Source of the DNA: Dyella lipolytica | Lineage (GTDB): Bacteria; Pseudomonadota; Gammaproteobacteria; Xanthomonadales; Rhodanobacteraceae | Reading direction: 5' to 3' | Length of the DNA stretch: 64,000 nucleotides | NCBI RefSeq assembly: GCF_030160075.1 | Contig: NZ_BSNQ01000003.1 | Span: 248,001-312,000, forward strand | Part shown: in pieces, positions 27,604 to 36,049 of the stretch | How positions within the stretch are numbered: position 1 is the first letter of the stretch | Layout: each line of letters starts with the position of its first letter | The notes under the pieces: model-generated | What the model saw: the letters and a program-made list of their open reading frames with translations, nothing else | Databases searched by the model: none | What the model was told of the DNA's origin: nothing | Program-made: the position numbers and the translations under genes

Positions 27604-28052
27604 GTCGGCGAATCGGGCCGTATGTGCTCCCGCATGGCGCTATCCAGTTCGTTCTGAGCCTGGCCCAGGGCCTGAAGCAAGGGGCTCAACCGTTCGCGGG
27701 TCTGATCCATCGCCTTGGTAGCAGCATCCAGTTCGCTCTGGCTGGCCGTTGGGGCGTAGTCGCGGATCCAGATGCGCTGCTGGAGCAGGGCGCGCAAACC
27801 GGCCTCGACGGCATGAGCCGCCTCCTGTTCGCTGGCGGCCGGCAGGTCGGGGTTTAGCGATATGACAGCGTGGGCCTGCTGCAGGCGGGCTCGGCAGGAT
27901 TTGAGATCGGCTTCCAGCCGGTCGGCCAGGTCCAGCAGACGTCGCAGACTGGTGGCGCGTTGTGTCGCCCGACGCAGCAGGAAGGCGCCAACCAGGGCCA
28001 CAATCAGTAAAATAAACAGGATGGCCAGGCCGAACGTGAGGTAGGTGTCCAC
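27600..28052 (-). CDS. Single-pass membrane protein with coiled coil, function unknown
   Basis: I do not recognise this 150-residue protein. It has one N-terminal membrane helix (about 5-27) followed by a basic stretch and long helices rich in Leu, Ala, Arg and Gln that probably form coiled coils. It overlaps maf by 4 bp, so the two are co-translated. Its upstream region is shared with the yceD promoter region. The intact frame and coupling to maf argue for a real gene. Confidence 0.7.
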   Translation of the reverse strand: MDTYLTFGLAILFILLIVALVGAFLLRRATQRATSLRRLLDLADRLEADLKSCRARLQQAHAVISLNPDLPAASEQEAAHAVEAGLRALLQQRIWIRDYAPTASQSELDAATKAMDQTRERLSPLLQALGQAQNELDSAMREHIRPDSPT

Positions 28053-28172
28053 TTAGGTGTTCGGCTCAGGCGGGGATAGGGCCGCAGTCTGCCGTATGTT
28101 CAGGATTCAGGCAAAGCGGCATGGTTGGCGCCGTGACACCGTTTGCGGCTTGAGGGCGCCTGTGACGCGCGG

Positions 28173-28201
28173 TTGACTTCAACAGGCTGGAAACTTACTA
28201 T
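28173..28201 (+). promoter_or_regulatory. Sigma-70 promoter of yceD-rpmF
   Basis: TTGACT (28173-28178) and TACTAT (28196-28201) are separated by 17 bp, each matching the consensus at five of six positions. Transcription should begin near 28208, only about 3 nt before the yceD ATG, which would give a nearly leaderless mRNA. Confidence 0.7.
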
Positions 28202-28210
28202 TTCCCGGTT

Positions 28211-28729
28211 ATGTCCGCGACACTGCCAGAGTCCGTGGACGCTTGGCGCATGGTTTCAGCGCGGCGTTCGTTCCAGGGGTCACTGCCCATCGCCGCAATG
28301 CGTCGCCTCTGCGAAGTGCTGGCGGATGATGCAGGTGTGGTCCAGTACGAGCTCGATTTCGGTCGGGACGAGTACGGTACGGCCTATGTCGACGTTCGTG
28401 TTCAGGCGCCTTTATGGCTGGTCTGCCAGCGCACGCTCGAGCCGTTCGTCATGCCGGTAACGGTGGACAGCCGGTTGGGCATGATCCGTTCCGAGCGTGA
28501 GGAATCCGCGCTACCGGCCGGGTGCGAGCCACTTCTGGTCGCCGAGGACGACAAACTGAACCCGATCGATGTGATCGAGGACGAATTGCTGTTAGCGCTG
28601 CCGCTGGTGCCGGTCAATCCGGACGGTGAGCTGCCCGAAGAAGTAACACGCCCGCCGGAGGAGGAAACTCCCACCGAGAGGCGCCCCGATAACCCGTTCG
28701 CCGTGTTGCGCGAACTCAAGAAAAACTGA
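28211..28729 (+). CDS. yceD: YceD/DUF177 23S rRNA accumulation protein
   Basis: The 172-residue protein aligns by eye with E. coli YceD from its first residues (LPESVDAWRMVSARRSFQG) to the NPFAVLRELKK C-terminus, and it contains the conserved acidic VEDE-like IEDELLLALP segment. The family is needed for normal 23S rRNA accumulation and is linked to rpmF. Only one cysteine of the usual CxxC remains (CQRT). No Shine-Dalgarno sequence is seen before the ATG, consistent with a leaderless start. Confidence 0.92.
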   Translation: MSATLPESVDAWRMVSARRSFQGSLPIAAMRRLCEVLADDAGVVQYELDFGRDEYGTAYVDVRVQAPLWLVCQRTLEPFVMPVTVDSRLGMIRSEREESALPAGCEPLLVAEDDKLNPIDVIEDELLLALPLVPVNPDGELPEEVTRPPEEETPTERRPDNPFAVLRELKKN

Positions 28730-28747
28730 TTCAGCTGGAGAACCATC

Positions 28748-28942
28748 ATGGCTGTTGCCAAGAGCCGCAAAACCCCGTCCACCCGCGGCATGCGTCGTTC
28801 GCACGACAAGCTGAGCACCGTGCAGCTGGCCACCGATCCGACCAGCGGCGAAGTGCATCGTCGTCATCACGTGACGGCCGACGGTTACTACCGTGGCAAG
28901 AAAGTGATCCAGACCAACGTCGCGGTGGTCGAAGAAGACTGA
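28748..28942 (+). CDS. rpmF: 50S ribosomal protein L32
   Basis: The 64-residue basic protein starts [20 protein letters not shown], the L32 signature, and contains the [14 protein letters not shown] segment. It lies 18 bp after yceD with a GGAG ribosome site, the conserved yceD-rpmF pair. The zinc-binding cysteines of some L32 proteins are absent, as in many gammaproteobacteria. Confidence 0.98.
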   Translation: MAVAKSRKTPSTRGMRRSHDKLSTVQLATDPTSGEVHRRHHVTADGYYRGKKVIQTNVAVVEED

Positions 28943-28987
28943 GCCGTCCCGCTGAGCCTTTAAGGTTCTGGGATTCGGTTTCGTATG

Positions 28988-29007
28988 GCGGCGCGGTGAC
29001 GCGCCGC
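28988..29007 (+). terminator. GC-rich hairpin between rpmF and fabH
   Basis: GCGGCGCG and CGCGCCGC form a perfect 8-bp stem around GTGA, followed by only three T. It may be a weak terminator or attenuator that lowers read-through from the highly expressed rpmF into the fab genes. Confidence 0.5.
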
Positions 29008-29109
29008 TTTGCGTTCCGGCGTCCGGCAACGTAACGTTGCGGTTCTGGTGTGTTGGTCACCCGCAAGGCGGATGGCGTGCAGCACCCTTCGCTTGCTGAT
29101 GGATATTCA

Positions 29110-30084
29110 ATGGCACAGATCTACTCCCGCATCATGGCCACCGGCAGCGCGCTGCCGGAGCGTGTCCTGACCAACGCCGATCTCGAAAAATTCGTCGATA
29201 CCAGCGACGAGTGGATTCATTCGCGCACCGGCATCCGTCAGCGCCATGTAGCGGCCGAGGGGGAGACCACTGGCGACCTGGCGACATTGGCCGCGCAGCG
29301 TGCACTGGATGCGGCTGGCGTCAAAGCCTCCGAGCTGGACCTGATCATCCTGGGCACTACCACGCCGGATATCATTTTTCCGTCGACCGCCTGTCTGGTG
29401 CAGCACCGGCTGGGCGCCAACGGTTGTGCCGCGTTCGACGTCAACGCTGCGTGTTCGGGCTTTGTCTATGCATTAGGCGTGGCCGACAAGTTCATTCGCA
29501 GCGGTCAGTCCAAGAAAGTGCTGGTGATCGGCGCAGAAACGCTTACCCGCATGATCGACTGGACCGAGCGCGAGACCTGCGTGCTGTTCGGTGACGGCGC
29601 TGGCGCCGTGGTGCTGGAAGCTTCCGATGAGCCGGGTATCTACGCCACCTGCCTGCATGCCGATGGTGGTCACAAAGAACTGCTTTACAACCCGGTTGGC
29701 GTTTCTGTCGGTTTCAAAGACGAGCCCAATCACGGCGTGCGCATTCGCATGTCCGGTCGCGAAGTATTCAAGGTGGCGGTGAAGACACTCGACTCGCTGG
29801 TCGAGGAAACGCTCAAAGCGGCTGGCATGGACGCATCGCAATTGGATTGGCTGATTCCGCATCAAGCCAACCTGCGCATCATCGAAGCCACGGCCAAGCG
29901 TCTGAACATGCCGATGGACCAGGTGATCGTCACCGTCGACAAGCACGCCAACACCTCGTCCGGCTCGGTGCCGCTGGCACTGGATAGTGCGGTACGTTCG
30001 GGCAAGGTCAAGCGTGGTCAGAACCTGTTGCTCGAAGCGTTCGGTGGCGGCTTTACCTGGGCTTCCGCGCTGCTCCGTTACTGA
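29110..30084 (+). CDS. fabH: Beta-ketoacyl-ACP synthase III
   Basis: FabH condenses acetyl-CoA with malonyl-ACP to start type II fatty acid synthesis. The 324-residue enzyme has the full Cys-His-Asn set: C115 in AACSGF, H251 in IPHQAN and N281 in HANTSSGS. The ATG at 29110 fits the family N-terminus. plsX, which sits between rpmF and fabH in many bacteria, is missing here. Confidence 0.97.
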   Translation: MAQIYSRIMATGSALPERVLTNADLEKFVDTSDEWIHSRTGIRQRHVAAEGETTGDLATLAAQRALDAAGVKASELDLIILGTTTPDIIFPSTACLVQHRLGANGCAAFDVNAACSGFVYALGVADKFIRSGQSKKVLVIGAETLTRMIDWTERETCVLFGDGAGAVVLEASDEPGIYATCLHADGGHKELLYNPVGVSVGFKDEPNHGVRIRMSGREVFKVAVKTLDSLVEETLKAAGMDASQLDWLIPHQANLRIIEATAKRLNMPMDQVIVTVDKHANTSSGSVPLALDSAVRSGKVKRGQNLLLEAFGGGFTWASALLRY

Positions 30085-30193
30085 TTCAGCGCAAGGTCTG
30101 CCGGTACGTATTTCTTTCGATAGACGAATACGGCTGCGTACGTCGCGTATTGATGGCACCATTTCGCTTTTACCCGATGGACTGCGCCTGTTC

Positions 30194-31141
30194 ATGACCC
30201 AATCGTCCGCATCGCTCGCCTTTGTTTTTCCTGGCCAGGGTTCGCAATCGGTCGGCATGCTTGCCGATCTGGCTGCTGCGCATGGCGACGTAAAGGCCAC
30301 CTTCGACGAAGCGTCGCAAGGCGCGGGCATCGACCTGTGGGCATTGAGTCAGCAGGGGCCGGAAGACCAGCTCAATCGCACCGAAAACACCCAGCCCGCA
30401 TTGTTGGCGGCCAGCGTCGCGGTTTGGCGTCTGTGGCAAAAGCTGGGCGGTGCGCAACCAGCGCAACTTTCCGGACATAGCCTGGGCGAGTACAGCGCCC
30501 TTGTTTGTGCTGGTGCGTTATCGCTGCATGACGCAGCAGCTTTGGTAGCCGAGCGCGGTCGCCTGATGCAGGCTGCCGTGCCTGCTGGTGTGGGCGCGAT
30601 GGCGGCTATTCTCGGCGGTGACGATCAGCAAATTGCGGCTGTGTGTGCGGAAGTTGCGAACGGACAGATAGTTGCTCCCGCCAACTTCAATTCGCCCGGG
30701 CAGTTGGTGATTGCCGGCCATGCTGAGGCAGTCGACAGGGCGCTGGCCCGGCTCGCCGAGTTGGGCGTGAAGAAGGCGGTGAAATTAGCCGTCTCCGTGC
30801 CGTCGCATAGTGCGCTGATGCGCGAGGCGGCCGACAAGCTCGGCGAGCGCATGACGTCGATAGCGTGGCAACTGCCGACCATCCCAGTGGTACAGAATGC
30901 CGAGGCACGCAGTTACGCGTCGCTGGACGATATCCGCGGCGCGCTGCAGCGCCAGCTATATCTGCCGGTGCGTTGGACGGAATGCGTTCAAGCACTGGTC
31001 GCCGGTGGCGCCACGCGCATCGCCGAATGCGGTCCGGGCAAAGTGCTGGCGGGTCTGATCAAACGCATCGACAAAAGTGTTGAAGCGCGCGCGATCGGCA
31101 CGCCGGCTGATCTCGATGTTGCGCGTAGCGAATGGGTCTGA
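30194..31141 (+). CDS. fabD: Malonyl-CoA-ACP transacylase
   Basis: FabD moves malonate from CoA to ACP. The 315-residue protein has PGQGSQ near residue 13, the nucleophile S96 in GHSLGEYS and the partner histidine in VPSHSALM. The start at 30194 was chosen because family proteins begin just before the FVFPGQG strand. It follows fabH by 109 bp and precedes fabG. Confidence 0.97.
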   Translation: MTQSSASLAFVFPGQGSQSVGMLADLAAAHGDVKATFDEASQGAGIDLWALSQQGPEDQLNRTENTQPALLAASVAVWRLWQKLGGAQPAQLSGHSLGEYSALVCAGALSLHDAAALVAERGRLMQAAVPAGVGAMAAILGGDDQQIAAVCAEVANGQIVAPANFNSPGQLVIAGHAEAVDRALARLAELGVKKAVKLAVSVPSHSALMREAADKLGERMTSIAWQLPTIPVVQNAEARSYASLDDIRGALQRQLYLPVRWTECVQALVAGGATRIAECGPGKVLAGLIKRIDKSVEARAIGTPADLDVARSEWV

Positions 31142-31189
31142 GGGTCGTTTGGGTCACCCGAATCTCGCTTCATTGAAGGAAATCGAAGA

Positions 31190-31930
31190 ATGAGCACACT
31201 GCAAGGTGAAATCGCATTGGTCACCGGCGCCAGCCGCGGTATCGGTGCGGCGATTGCCGACGAACTCGCTGCGATGGGTGCCATCGTGATCGGCACGGCA
31301 ACCAGTGAAGCGGGTGCCGCGGCGATCGGTGAGCGGCTTGCTGCAAAAGGTGGTCATGGGCGTGTACTCAACGTCACCGATGGCGCAGCGGTCGATGCAT
31401 TGATCGACAGCATTGCCAAGCAGTTCGGCAGCGTCTCGATCCTGGTCAATAACGCGGGCATTACCCGCGATCAGTTGCTGATGCGCATGCGCGACGAAGA
31501 CTGGCAGGCCATTCTCGATACCAATCTCACCTCGGTCTATCGCACCTCCAAGGCGGTGATGCGCGGCATGATGAAGGCGCGCAAGGGACGCATCATCTCG
31601 ATTGCCTCGGTGATCGGGCTTACCGGCAATCCGGGGCAATCCAACTACGCGGCGGCGAAGGCCGGCATCATCGCGTTTTCCAAATCGCTGGCGCGTGAGA
31701 TTGGTTCGCGTGGGATCACCGTCAATGTGGTGGCACCCGGTTTCATCGATACCGATATGACCCGCGGCCTTCCCGAAGAATCAAAGCAGGCCTTGTTGGG
31801 CCAGATCGCGCTAGGCCGCCTGGGCGACTCCACCGATATTGCCAAGGCGGTGGGCTTCCTTGCATCGCCAGCGGCCGGCTACATCACGGGTGAAACCTTG
31901 CATGTGAACGGCGGCATGTACATGCCTTGA
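31190..31930 (+). CDS. fabG: 3-oxoacyl-ACP reductase
   Basis: This 246-residue short-chain dehydrogenase reduces beta-ketoacyl-ACP with NADPH. The cofactor motif TGASRGIG is at 12-19, NNAG at 87-90, and the catalytic Ser-Tyr-Lys set is S140, Y153 and K157. The C-terminal HVNGGMYM is typical of FabG. A GGAA element precedes the start; acpP follows after a 279-bp gap with its own promoter. Confidence 0.97.
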   Translation: MSTLQGEIALVTGASRGIGAAIADELAAMGAIVIGTATSEAGAAAIGERLAAKGGHGRVLNVTDGAAVDALIDSIAKQFGSVSILVNNAGITRDQLLMRMRDEDWQAILDTNLTSVYRTSKAVMRGMMKARKGRIISIASVIGLTGNPGQSNYAAAKAGIIAFSKSLAREIGSRGITVNVVAPGFIDTDMTRGLPEESKQALLGQIALGRLGDSTDIAKAVGFLASPAAGYITGETLHVNGGMYMP

Positions 31931-32084
31931 GAGGGGGGCGGCCGGCGTAAACCTCGGGTGGAAGAGACGATAAGTTTCTTCACACCGTTTGAATTTTGCT
32001 GACCTTCGAGTCAGCCGATATGAAAAAAGTCGTCACGGCGCCCGTTTTGGGCGACAATCGGCGCTTTCGCGCCGGCACTGGCAC

Positions 32085-32113
32085 TGTGGCGGCTTGTATC
32101 CCTGGCATATAAT
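32085..32113 (+). promoter_or_regulatory. Putative acpP promoter
   Basis: A perfect TATAAT lies at 32108-32113; the -35 region 17 bp upstream (TGTGGC) is weak. Two short hairpins (CGCCC/GGGCG at 32039-32053 and CGGCGC/GCGCCG at 32059-32074) lie just before it and could separate fabG transcription from acpP. A dedicated promoter fits the need for very high ACP levels. Confidence 0.55.
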
Positions 32114-32209
32114 TGGCGGCTTCACGGCTTAGCCACTACAATGCCGCAGACTTTGTCGGCGAAAAATCCGGCATAGATAGACAATTTCCCCTTGGGAGGT
32201 AAAGGCAAC

Positions 32210-32449
32210 ATGAGCACCATCGAAGAACGCGTCAAAAAAATCGTCGTCGAGCAGCTGGGCGTGAAGGAAGATGAGGTCACGGCGAACGCTTCGTTCGTGG
32301 ACGATCTGGGCGCGGATTCGCTGGACACGGTCGAACTGGTGATGGCGCTAGAAGAGGAATTCGAAACCGAAATTCCTGACGAGGACGCCGAAAAGATCAC
32401 CACCGTGCAGCAGGCCGTCGATTACATTCGGGCCCACACCAAGGAATGA
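32210..32449 (+). CDS. acpP: Acyl carrier protein
   Basis: The 79-residue acidic protein has the phosphopantetheine site DSL with S37, and the [11 protein letters not shown] helix II. It carries acyl chains for fatty acid and lipid A synthesis. A very strong ribosome site (GGGAGGT) lies about 8 bp before the ATG, in keeping with high expression. It is bracketed by a promoter and a terminator. Confidence 0.98.
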   Translation: MSTIEERVKKIVVEQLGVKEDEVTANASFVDDLGADSLDTVELVMALEEEFETEIPDEDAEKITTVQQAVDYIRAHTKE

Positions 32450-32502
32450 TTCGTTGTGGCGGGCGACGCACAGTGCGTCCCATGTACCACTAGCGATACC
32501 GG

Positions 32503-32533
32503 AAGCTGCGCCATCAAGGCGCAGTTTTCGTTT
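32503..32533 (+). terminator. Intrinsic terminator after acpP
   Basis: CTGCGCC and GGCGCAG form a 7-bp stem (extendable by A-T and G-T pairs) around ATCAA, followed by TTTTCGTTT. It would end most acpP transcripts before fabF. Confidence 0.8.
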
Positions 32534-32646
32534 CTGCAATTTGCAACGTCCGATCCCGTATGGTGTGCAGGTCGGCGCGCATCGCGATTTGTGGGGGGTG
32601 ATGCCTGACGGCGGATCCTTCCCGAAACAGCAAGGAACTTTGATCC

Positions 32647-33885
32647 ATGAGCAAACGACGTGTGGTAGTGACCGGCATGGGCATCATCTCGCCGGTCGGC
32701 AACGATATCGCCACTGCCTGGGACAACATCCTCAAGGGTGTCAGCGGTATTGGTTCGGTGACACATTTTGACGCCACCACGTATGCCACCCGCATCGCGG
32801 GTCAGGTGCGCGACTTTGATCCGCTGCAGTGGATGCCGCCCAAAGACGTCAAAAAGATGGATCCTTTCATCCATTACGGCATTGCTGCGGGCACGCAGGC
32901 CCTGCGCGATTCCGGTCTGGAAGTGACCGAGGCCAACGCGCCGCGCATCGGCGTGGCGGTGGGTGCCGGCATCGGCGGCCTCAACACCATCGAAGACACC
33001 GCCATCGAACTGCACGAAAAGGGGCCGCGCCGCGTCTCCCCGTTCTTCGTGCCCAGCTCGATCATCAACATGGTGTCGGGTCATCTGTCGATCATGTTCG
33101 GCCTGAAGGGCCCGAACATCGCCTGCGTGACCGCATGCACCACGGCTACTCACAACATCGGCCTGGCCGCACGCATGATCCAGTACGGTGATGCGGATGT
33201 AATGATCGCCGGCGGTGCCGAATTCTCGACCACGGGTACGGCGATGGCGGGCTTCTGCTCGGCCAAGGCCATGTCCACCCGCAACGACGAGCCGCACAAG
33301 GCAAGTCGTCCGTGGGACAAGGACCGCGACGGTTTCGTGTTGTCCGACGGTGCCGGCGTGCTCGTGCTTGAGGAATACGAACAAGCCAAGGCTCGTGGCG
33401 CGCGCATTTATGCCGAGCTGGTCGGCTTCGGCATGAGCGGCGATGCGTACCACATCACCGCGCCCAGCGAAGGCGGCGAAGGTGCTGCGCGTTGCATGGA
33501 TGCCACACTGCGCGACGCCGGTATCAATCCGACCGACGTGCAATACATCAATGCACACGGCACGTCGACGCCGTTGGGTGACCTCGGCGAAGTGCTGGCG
33601 GCCAAACGCGTGTTCGGCGATCACGCCTACAAGTTGGCGATGAGTTCGACCAAGTCGACCACCGGTCACCTGCTGGGTGCCGCTGGCGGCGTGGAAGCGA
33701 TCTTCAGCATTCTCGCCATGCGCGATCAGGTGCTGCCGCCGACGATCAACCTCGACGAGCCCGGCGAAGGCTGCGATCTCGATTTCGTGCCTCATACGGC
33801 GCGCGACGCGAAAATCGAGGTCGTCATTTCCAACTCGTTCGGCTTCGGCGGTACCAACGGCACGCTCGCCTTCCGTCGCATCTAG
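32647..33885 (+). CDS. fabF: Beta-ketoacyl-ACP synthase II
   Basis: FabF elongates acyl-ACP. The 412-residue enzyme has the catalytic set C164 (TACTTATHN), H304 (NAHGTSTP) and H341 ([10 protein letters not shown]), and the standard length. It lies 197 bp after acpP, separated by a terminator, so it likely has its own promoter in that gap. The next gene, pabB, starts at its stop codon. Confidence 0.97.
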   Translation: MSKRRVVVTGMGIISPVGNDIATAWDNILKGVSGIGSVTHFDATTYATRIAGQVRDFDPLQWMPPKDVKKMDPFIHYGIAAGTQALRDSGLEVTEANAPRIGVAVGAGIGGLNTIEDTAIELHEKGPRRVSPFFVPSSIINMVSGHLSIMFGLKGPNIACVTACTTATHNIGLAARMIQYGDADVMIAGGAEFSTTGTAMAGFCSAKAMSTRNDEPHKASRPWDKDRDGFVLSDGAGVLVLEEYEQAKARGARIYAELVGFGMSGDAYHITAPSEGGEGAARCMDATLRDAGINPTDVQYINAHGTSTPLGDLGEVLAAKRVFGDHAYKLAMSSTKSTTGHLLGAAGGVEAIFSILAMRDQVLPPTINLDEPGEGCDLDFVPHTARDAKIEVVISNSFGFGGTNGTLAFRRI

Positions 33886-35234
33886 TGACTTGTGTGACTC
33901 GTACGCTCGCCGGCCGGCGCGATCTGCTCGCGCCGGCCGCTGCGTTTCCGGAGCGCTATCCAGCGCTACTCGAGAGCGTGACGCGAGGAAGCGCGCATGC
34001 GCGCTACGACATTCTGTTTGCGTTCCCACGCGCAACGCTTAGCTTGACCTCCAACGGCCGTGTGCACGATGCCGAAGGGCAAACACACCCTGGCCGTTTT
34101 CTTGATGCACTTGATGCTGCGTGGCGCGCAGAACGCTTGCCGCACGGTGCCGACGATGGATTGCCGTTCCATGGCGGCTGGGTGCTGTTGCTCGCATACG
34201 AACTCGCAGCGGAAATCGAACCGACGCTGCACTTGCGTCCGTCGGAACAGTTACCGGTAGCGATGGCTGTCCGTTGCCCGGCGGCGATCATCGTCGATCA
34301 TTTGCGTGAACGGACCATGCTCGTGGCCGAGGCAGGGCAGGCCGACTTGCTCGATGCGATGGAAGCCGATCTCGATGCGGTACCAGTCATTCGGCCGCTT
34401 GCGACGCCCGAAGCTATCGAGGAAGACGCGCCATCACTGTTTCTCGATGGCGTAGAGCGCATCCACGAACATTTGCACGCCGGTGACGTGTTTCAGGCAA
34501 ATCTTTCGCGTGCCTGGCGCGCGCGTTTTGCCGAGGCACCTTCGGCAGCCAGTCTTTATGCCGCGTTACGTCAAGCCAATCCGGCGCCGTTCGCCGGTCT
34601 ACTGCAACAAAAGCATTGGGCGATCGTCAGTTCTTCGCCCGAACGTCTGGTCGAGGTGCGGCGTGGTATGGCGCAAACCCGGCCGATTGCAGGCACGCGG
34701 CCCCGCGTGGCCGGCGATGACGATCTGGCACGTATCCGCGAACTCAGCGCCCATCCGAAGGAACGCGCCGAGCACGTGATGTTGATCGATCTCGAACGCA
34801 ACGATCTCGGCCGCGTCTGCCGGCCAGGCACGGTCGAGGTCAACGAATTGATGGTGGTGGAAAGCTACGCACACGTGCACCACATCGTCTCAAACGTGCG
34901 AGGCCGTTTGCGCGATGGCGTGACCCCAGGGCAGGTCATCGCCGCAACCTTCCCGGGTGGCACGATCACGGGTTGCCCCAAAGTGCGTTGCATGGAGATC
35001 ATCGCAGCGCTGGAAGACGCACCACGTGGTGCTTATACCGGTGCGCTGGGTTACCTCGACCGCAATGGCGACCTCGACTTGAATATCCTGATTCGCACGT
35101 TGACCTTGAGCGACAACGAAGTAAGCCTGCGCGCCGGCGCCGGCATCGTGGCCGATTCCGTCGCGGAGAAGGAACTGGACGAAACACGCGCCAAGGCCCG
35201 CGGCATGCTGCGGGCGCTAGGAGTCGACGGCTGA
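33885..35234 (+). CDS. pabB: Aminodeoxychorismate synthase component I
   Basis: PabB converts chorismate with ammonia to aminodeoxychorismate, a folate precursor. The 449-residue chorismate-binding enzyme has the C-terminal core motifs AHPKERAEHVMLIDLERNDLG, FPGGTITGCPK and GAYTGALGY. The active-site motif is PIAGT (267-271), with Ala269 where E. coli PabB has its nucleophilic lysine. Overlap with pabC favours PabB over anthranilate synthase TrpE. The GTG at 33885 overlaps the fabF stop by one base. No pabA is present in the window. Confidence 0.88.
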   Translation: MTCVTRTLAGRRDLLAPAAAFPERYPALLESVTRGSAHARYDILFAFPRATLSLTSNGRVHDAEGQTHPGRFLDALDAAWRAERLPHGADDGLPFHGGWVLLLAYELAAEIEPTLHLRPSEQLPVAMAVRCPAAIIVDHLRERTMLVAEAGQADLLDAMEADLDAVPVIRPLATPEAIEEDAPSLFLDGVERIHEHLHAGDVFQANLSRAWRARFAEAPSAASLYAALRQANPAPFAGLLQQKHWAIVSSSPERLVEVRRGMAQTRPIAGTRPRVAGDDDLARIRELSAHPKERAEHVMLIDLERNDLGRVCRPGTVEVNELMVVESYAHVHHIVSNVRGRLRDGVTPGQVIAATFPGGTITGCPKVRCMEIIAALEDAPRGAYTGALGYLDRNGDLDLNILIRTLTLSDNEVSLRAGAGIVADSVAEKELDETRAKARGMLRALGVDG

Positions 35235-36049
35235 TGATGCTGGTCAACGGCCAGCCGCGAGATAGCGTGTCTGCGCTTGATCGTGGGTTGAGCTACGGCG
35301 ATGGGCTGTTTGAAACGATACGTTTCGTCGGTGACAAGGCGCCGCTGTGGTCCAGGCATACGCAACGCCTGCTTGCCGGTTGCGCACGCTTGAAGATACC
35401 CGCGCCCGATCCGCAGCAGCTGTGGCAAGAAGCGCTGTTGGTCAGCATGGGGCTCGAACAATCCGTAGTGCGTATTACGGTGACTCGCGGTGTTGGTGAG
35501 CGAGGCTATGCGCCACCAGTTTTGAGCTCCGCGACACGTGTCGTTGCAGCGTTCGCCATGCCTGCAGTACCTGCGCTGGTCTACAAAAACGGCATTCGCA
35601 TGCATCTATGCCAGACGGCGCTCGCTGATCAACCGCTGCTGGCCGGCATCAAGCATCTGAACCGGTTGGAGCAGGTGTTGGCGCGCGCCGAGTGGAGCGA
35701 TCCTTCCATCGGGGAAGGGCTGGTGTGCGATCAGCACGGCAACGCAGTTTCGGCGACCGCCGCCAACCTGTTTGCCGTCATCGACGGCGTACCGGTGACC
35801 TCGACGGTGGATCGCTGCGGTGTGGCCGGCGTGGCTCGTGCGGTGCTGCTTGATGCGCTGCCTACCTGCCAGATTCGTGATCTGCCGCTCACTGAGTGCT
35901 TGCGCGCCTCCGAACTCTTCCTCAGTTCCAGCATTCGCGGCATCCTGCCGGTTCTGGCCGTGGGCGATACCGTGTACGCTCCCGGGCCGGTGACCCGCGC
36001 CATGCAGCGGCATTGGCGCGATCTCGGATTTCCGACGGAGCAGGCATGA
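35234..36049 (+). CDS. pabC: Aminodeoxychorismate lyase
   Basis: This 271-residue PLP enzyme of the class IV aminotransferase fold releases pyruvate from aminodeoxychorismate to give p-aminobenzoate. The expected PLP lysine is K140 in GIKHLNRL, and the N-terminal DRGLSYGDGLFET is a hallmark. It overlaps the pabB stop by one base and the mltG start by ATGA, so the chain is translationally coupled. Confidence 0.94.
   Translation: MMLVNGQPRDSVSALDRGLSYGDGLFETIRFVGDKAPLWSRHTQRLLAGCARLKIPAPDPQQLWQEALLVSMGLEQSVVRITVTRGVGERGYAPPVLSSATRVVAAFAMPAVPALVYKNGIRMHLCQTALADQPLLAGIKHLNRLEQVLARAEWSDPSIGEGLVCDQHGNAVSATAANLFAVIDGVPVTSTVDRCGVAGVARAVLLDALPTCQIRDLPLTECLRASELFLSSSIRGILPVLAVGDTVYAPGPVTRAMQRHWRDLGFPTEQA

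Noticed and set aside
32422-34035. 537-codon open frame antisense to fabF and pabB
   Set aside because: It spans two intact genes on the other strand and its sequence matches no family; long antisense frames are expected at this GC content.
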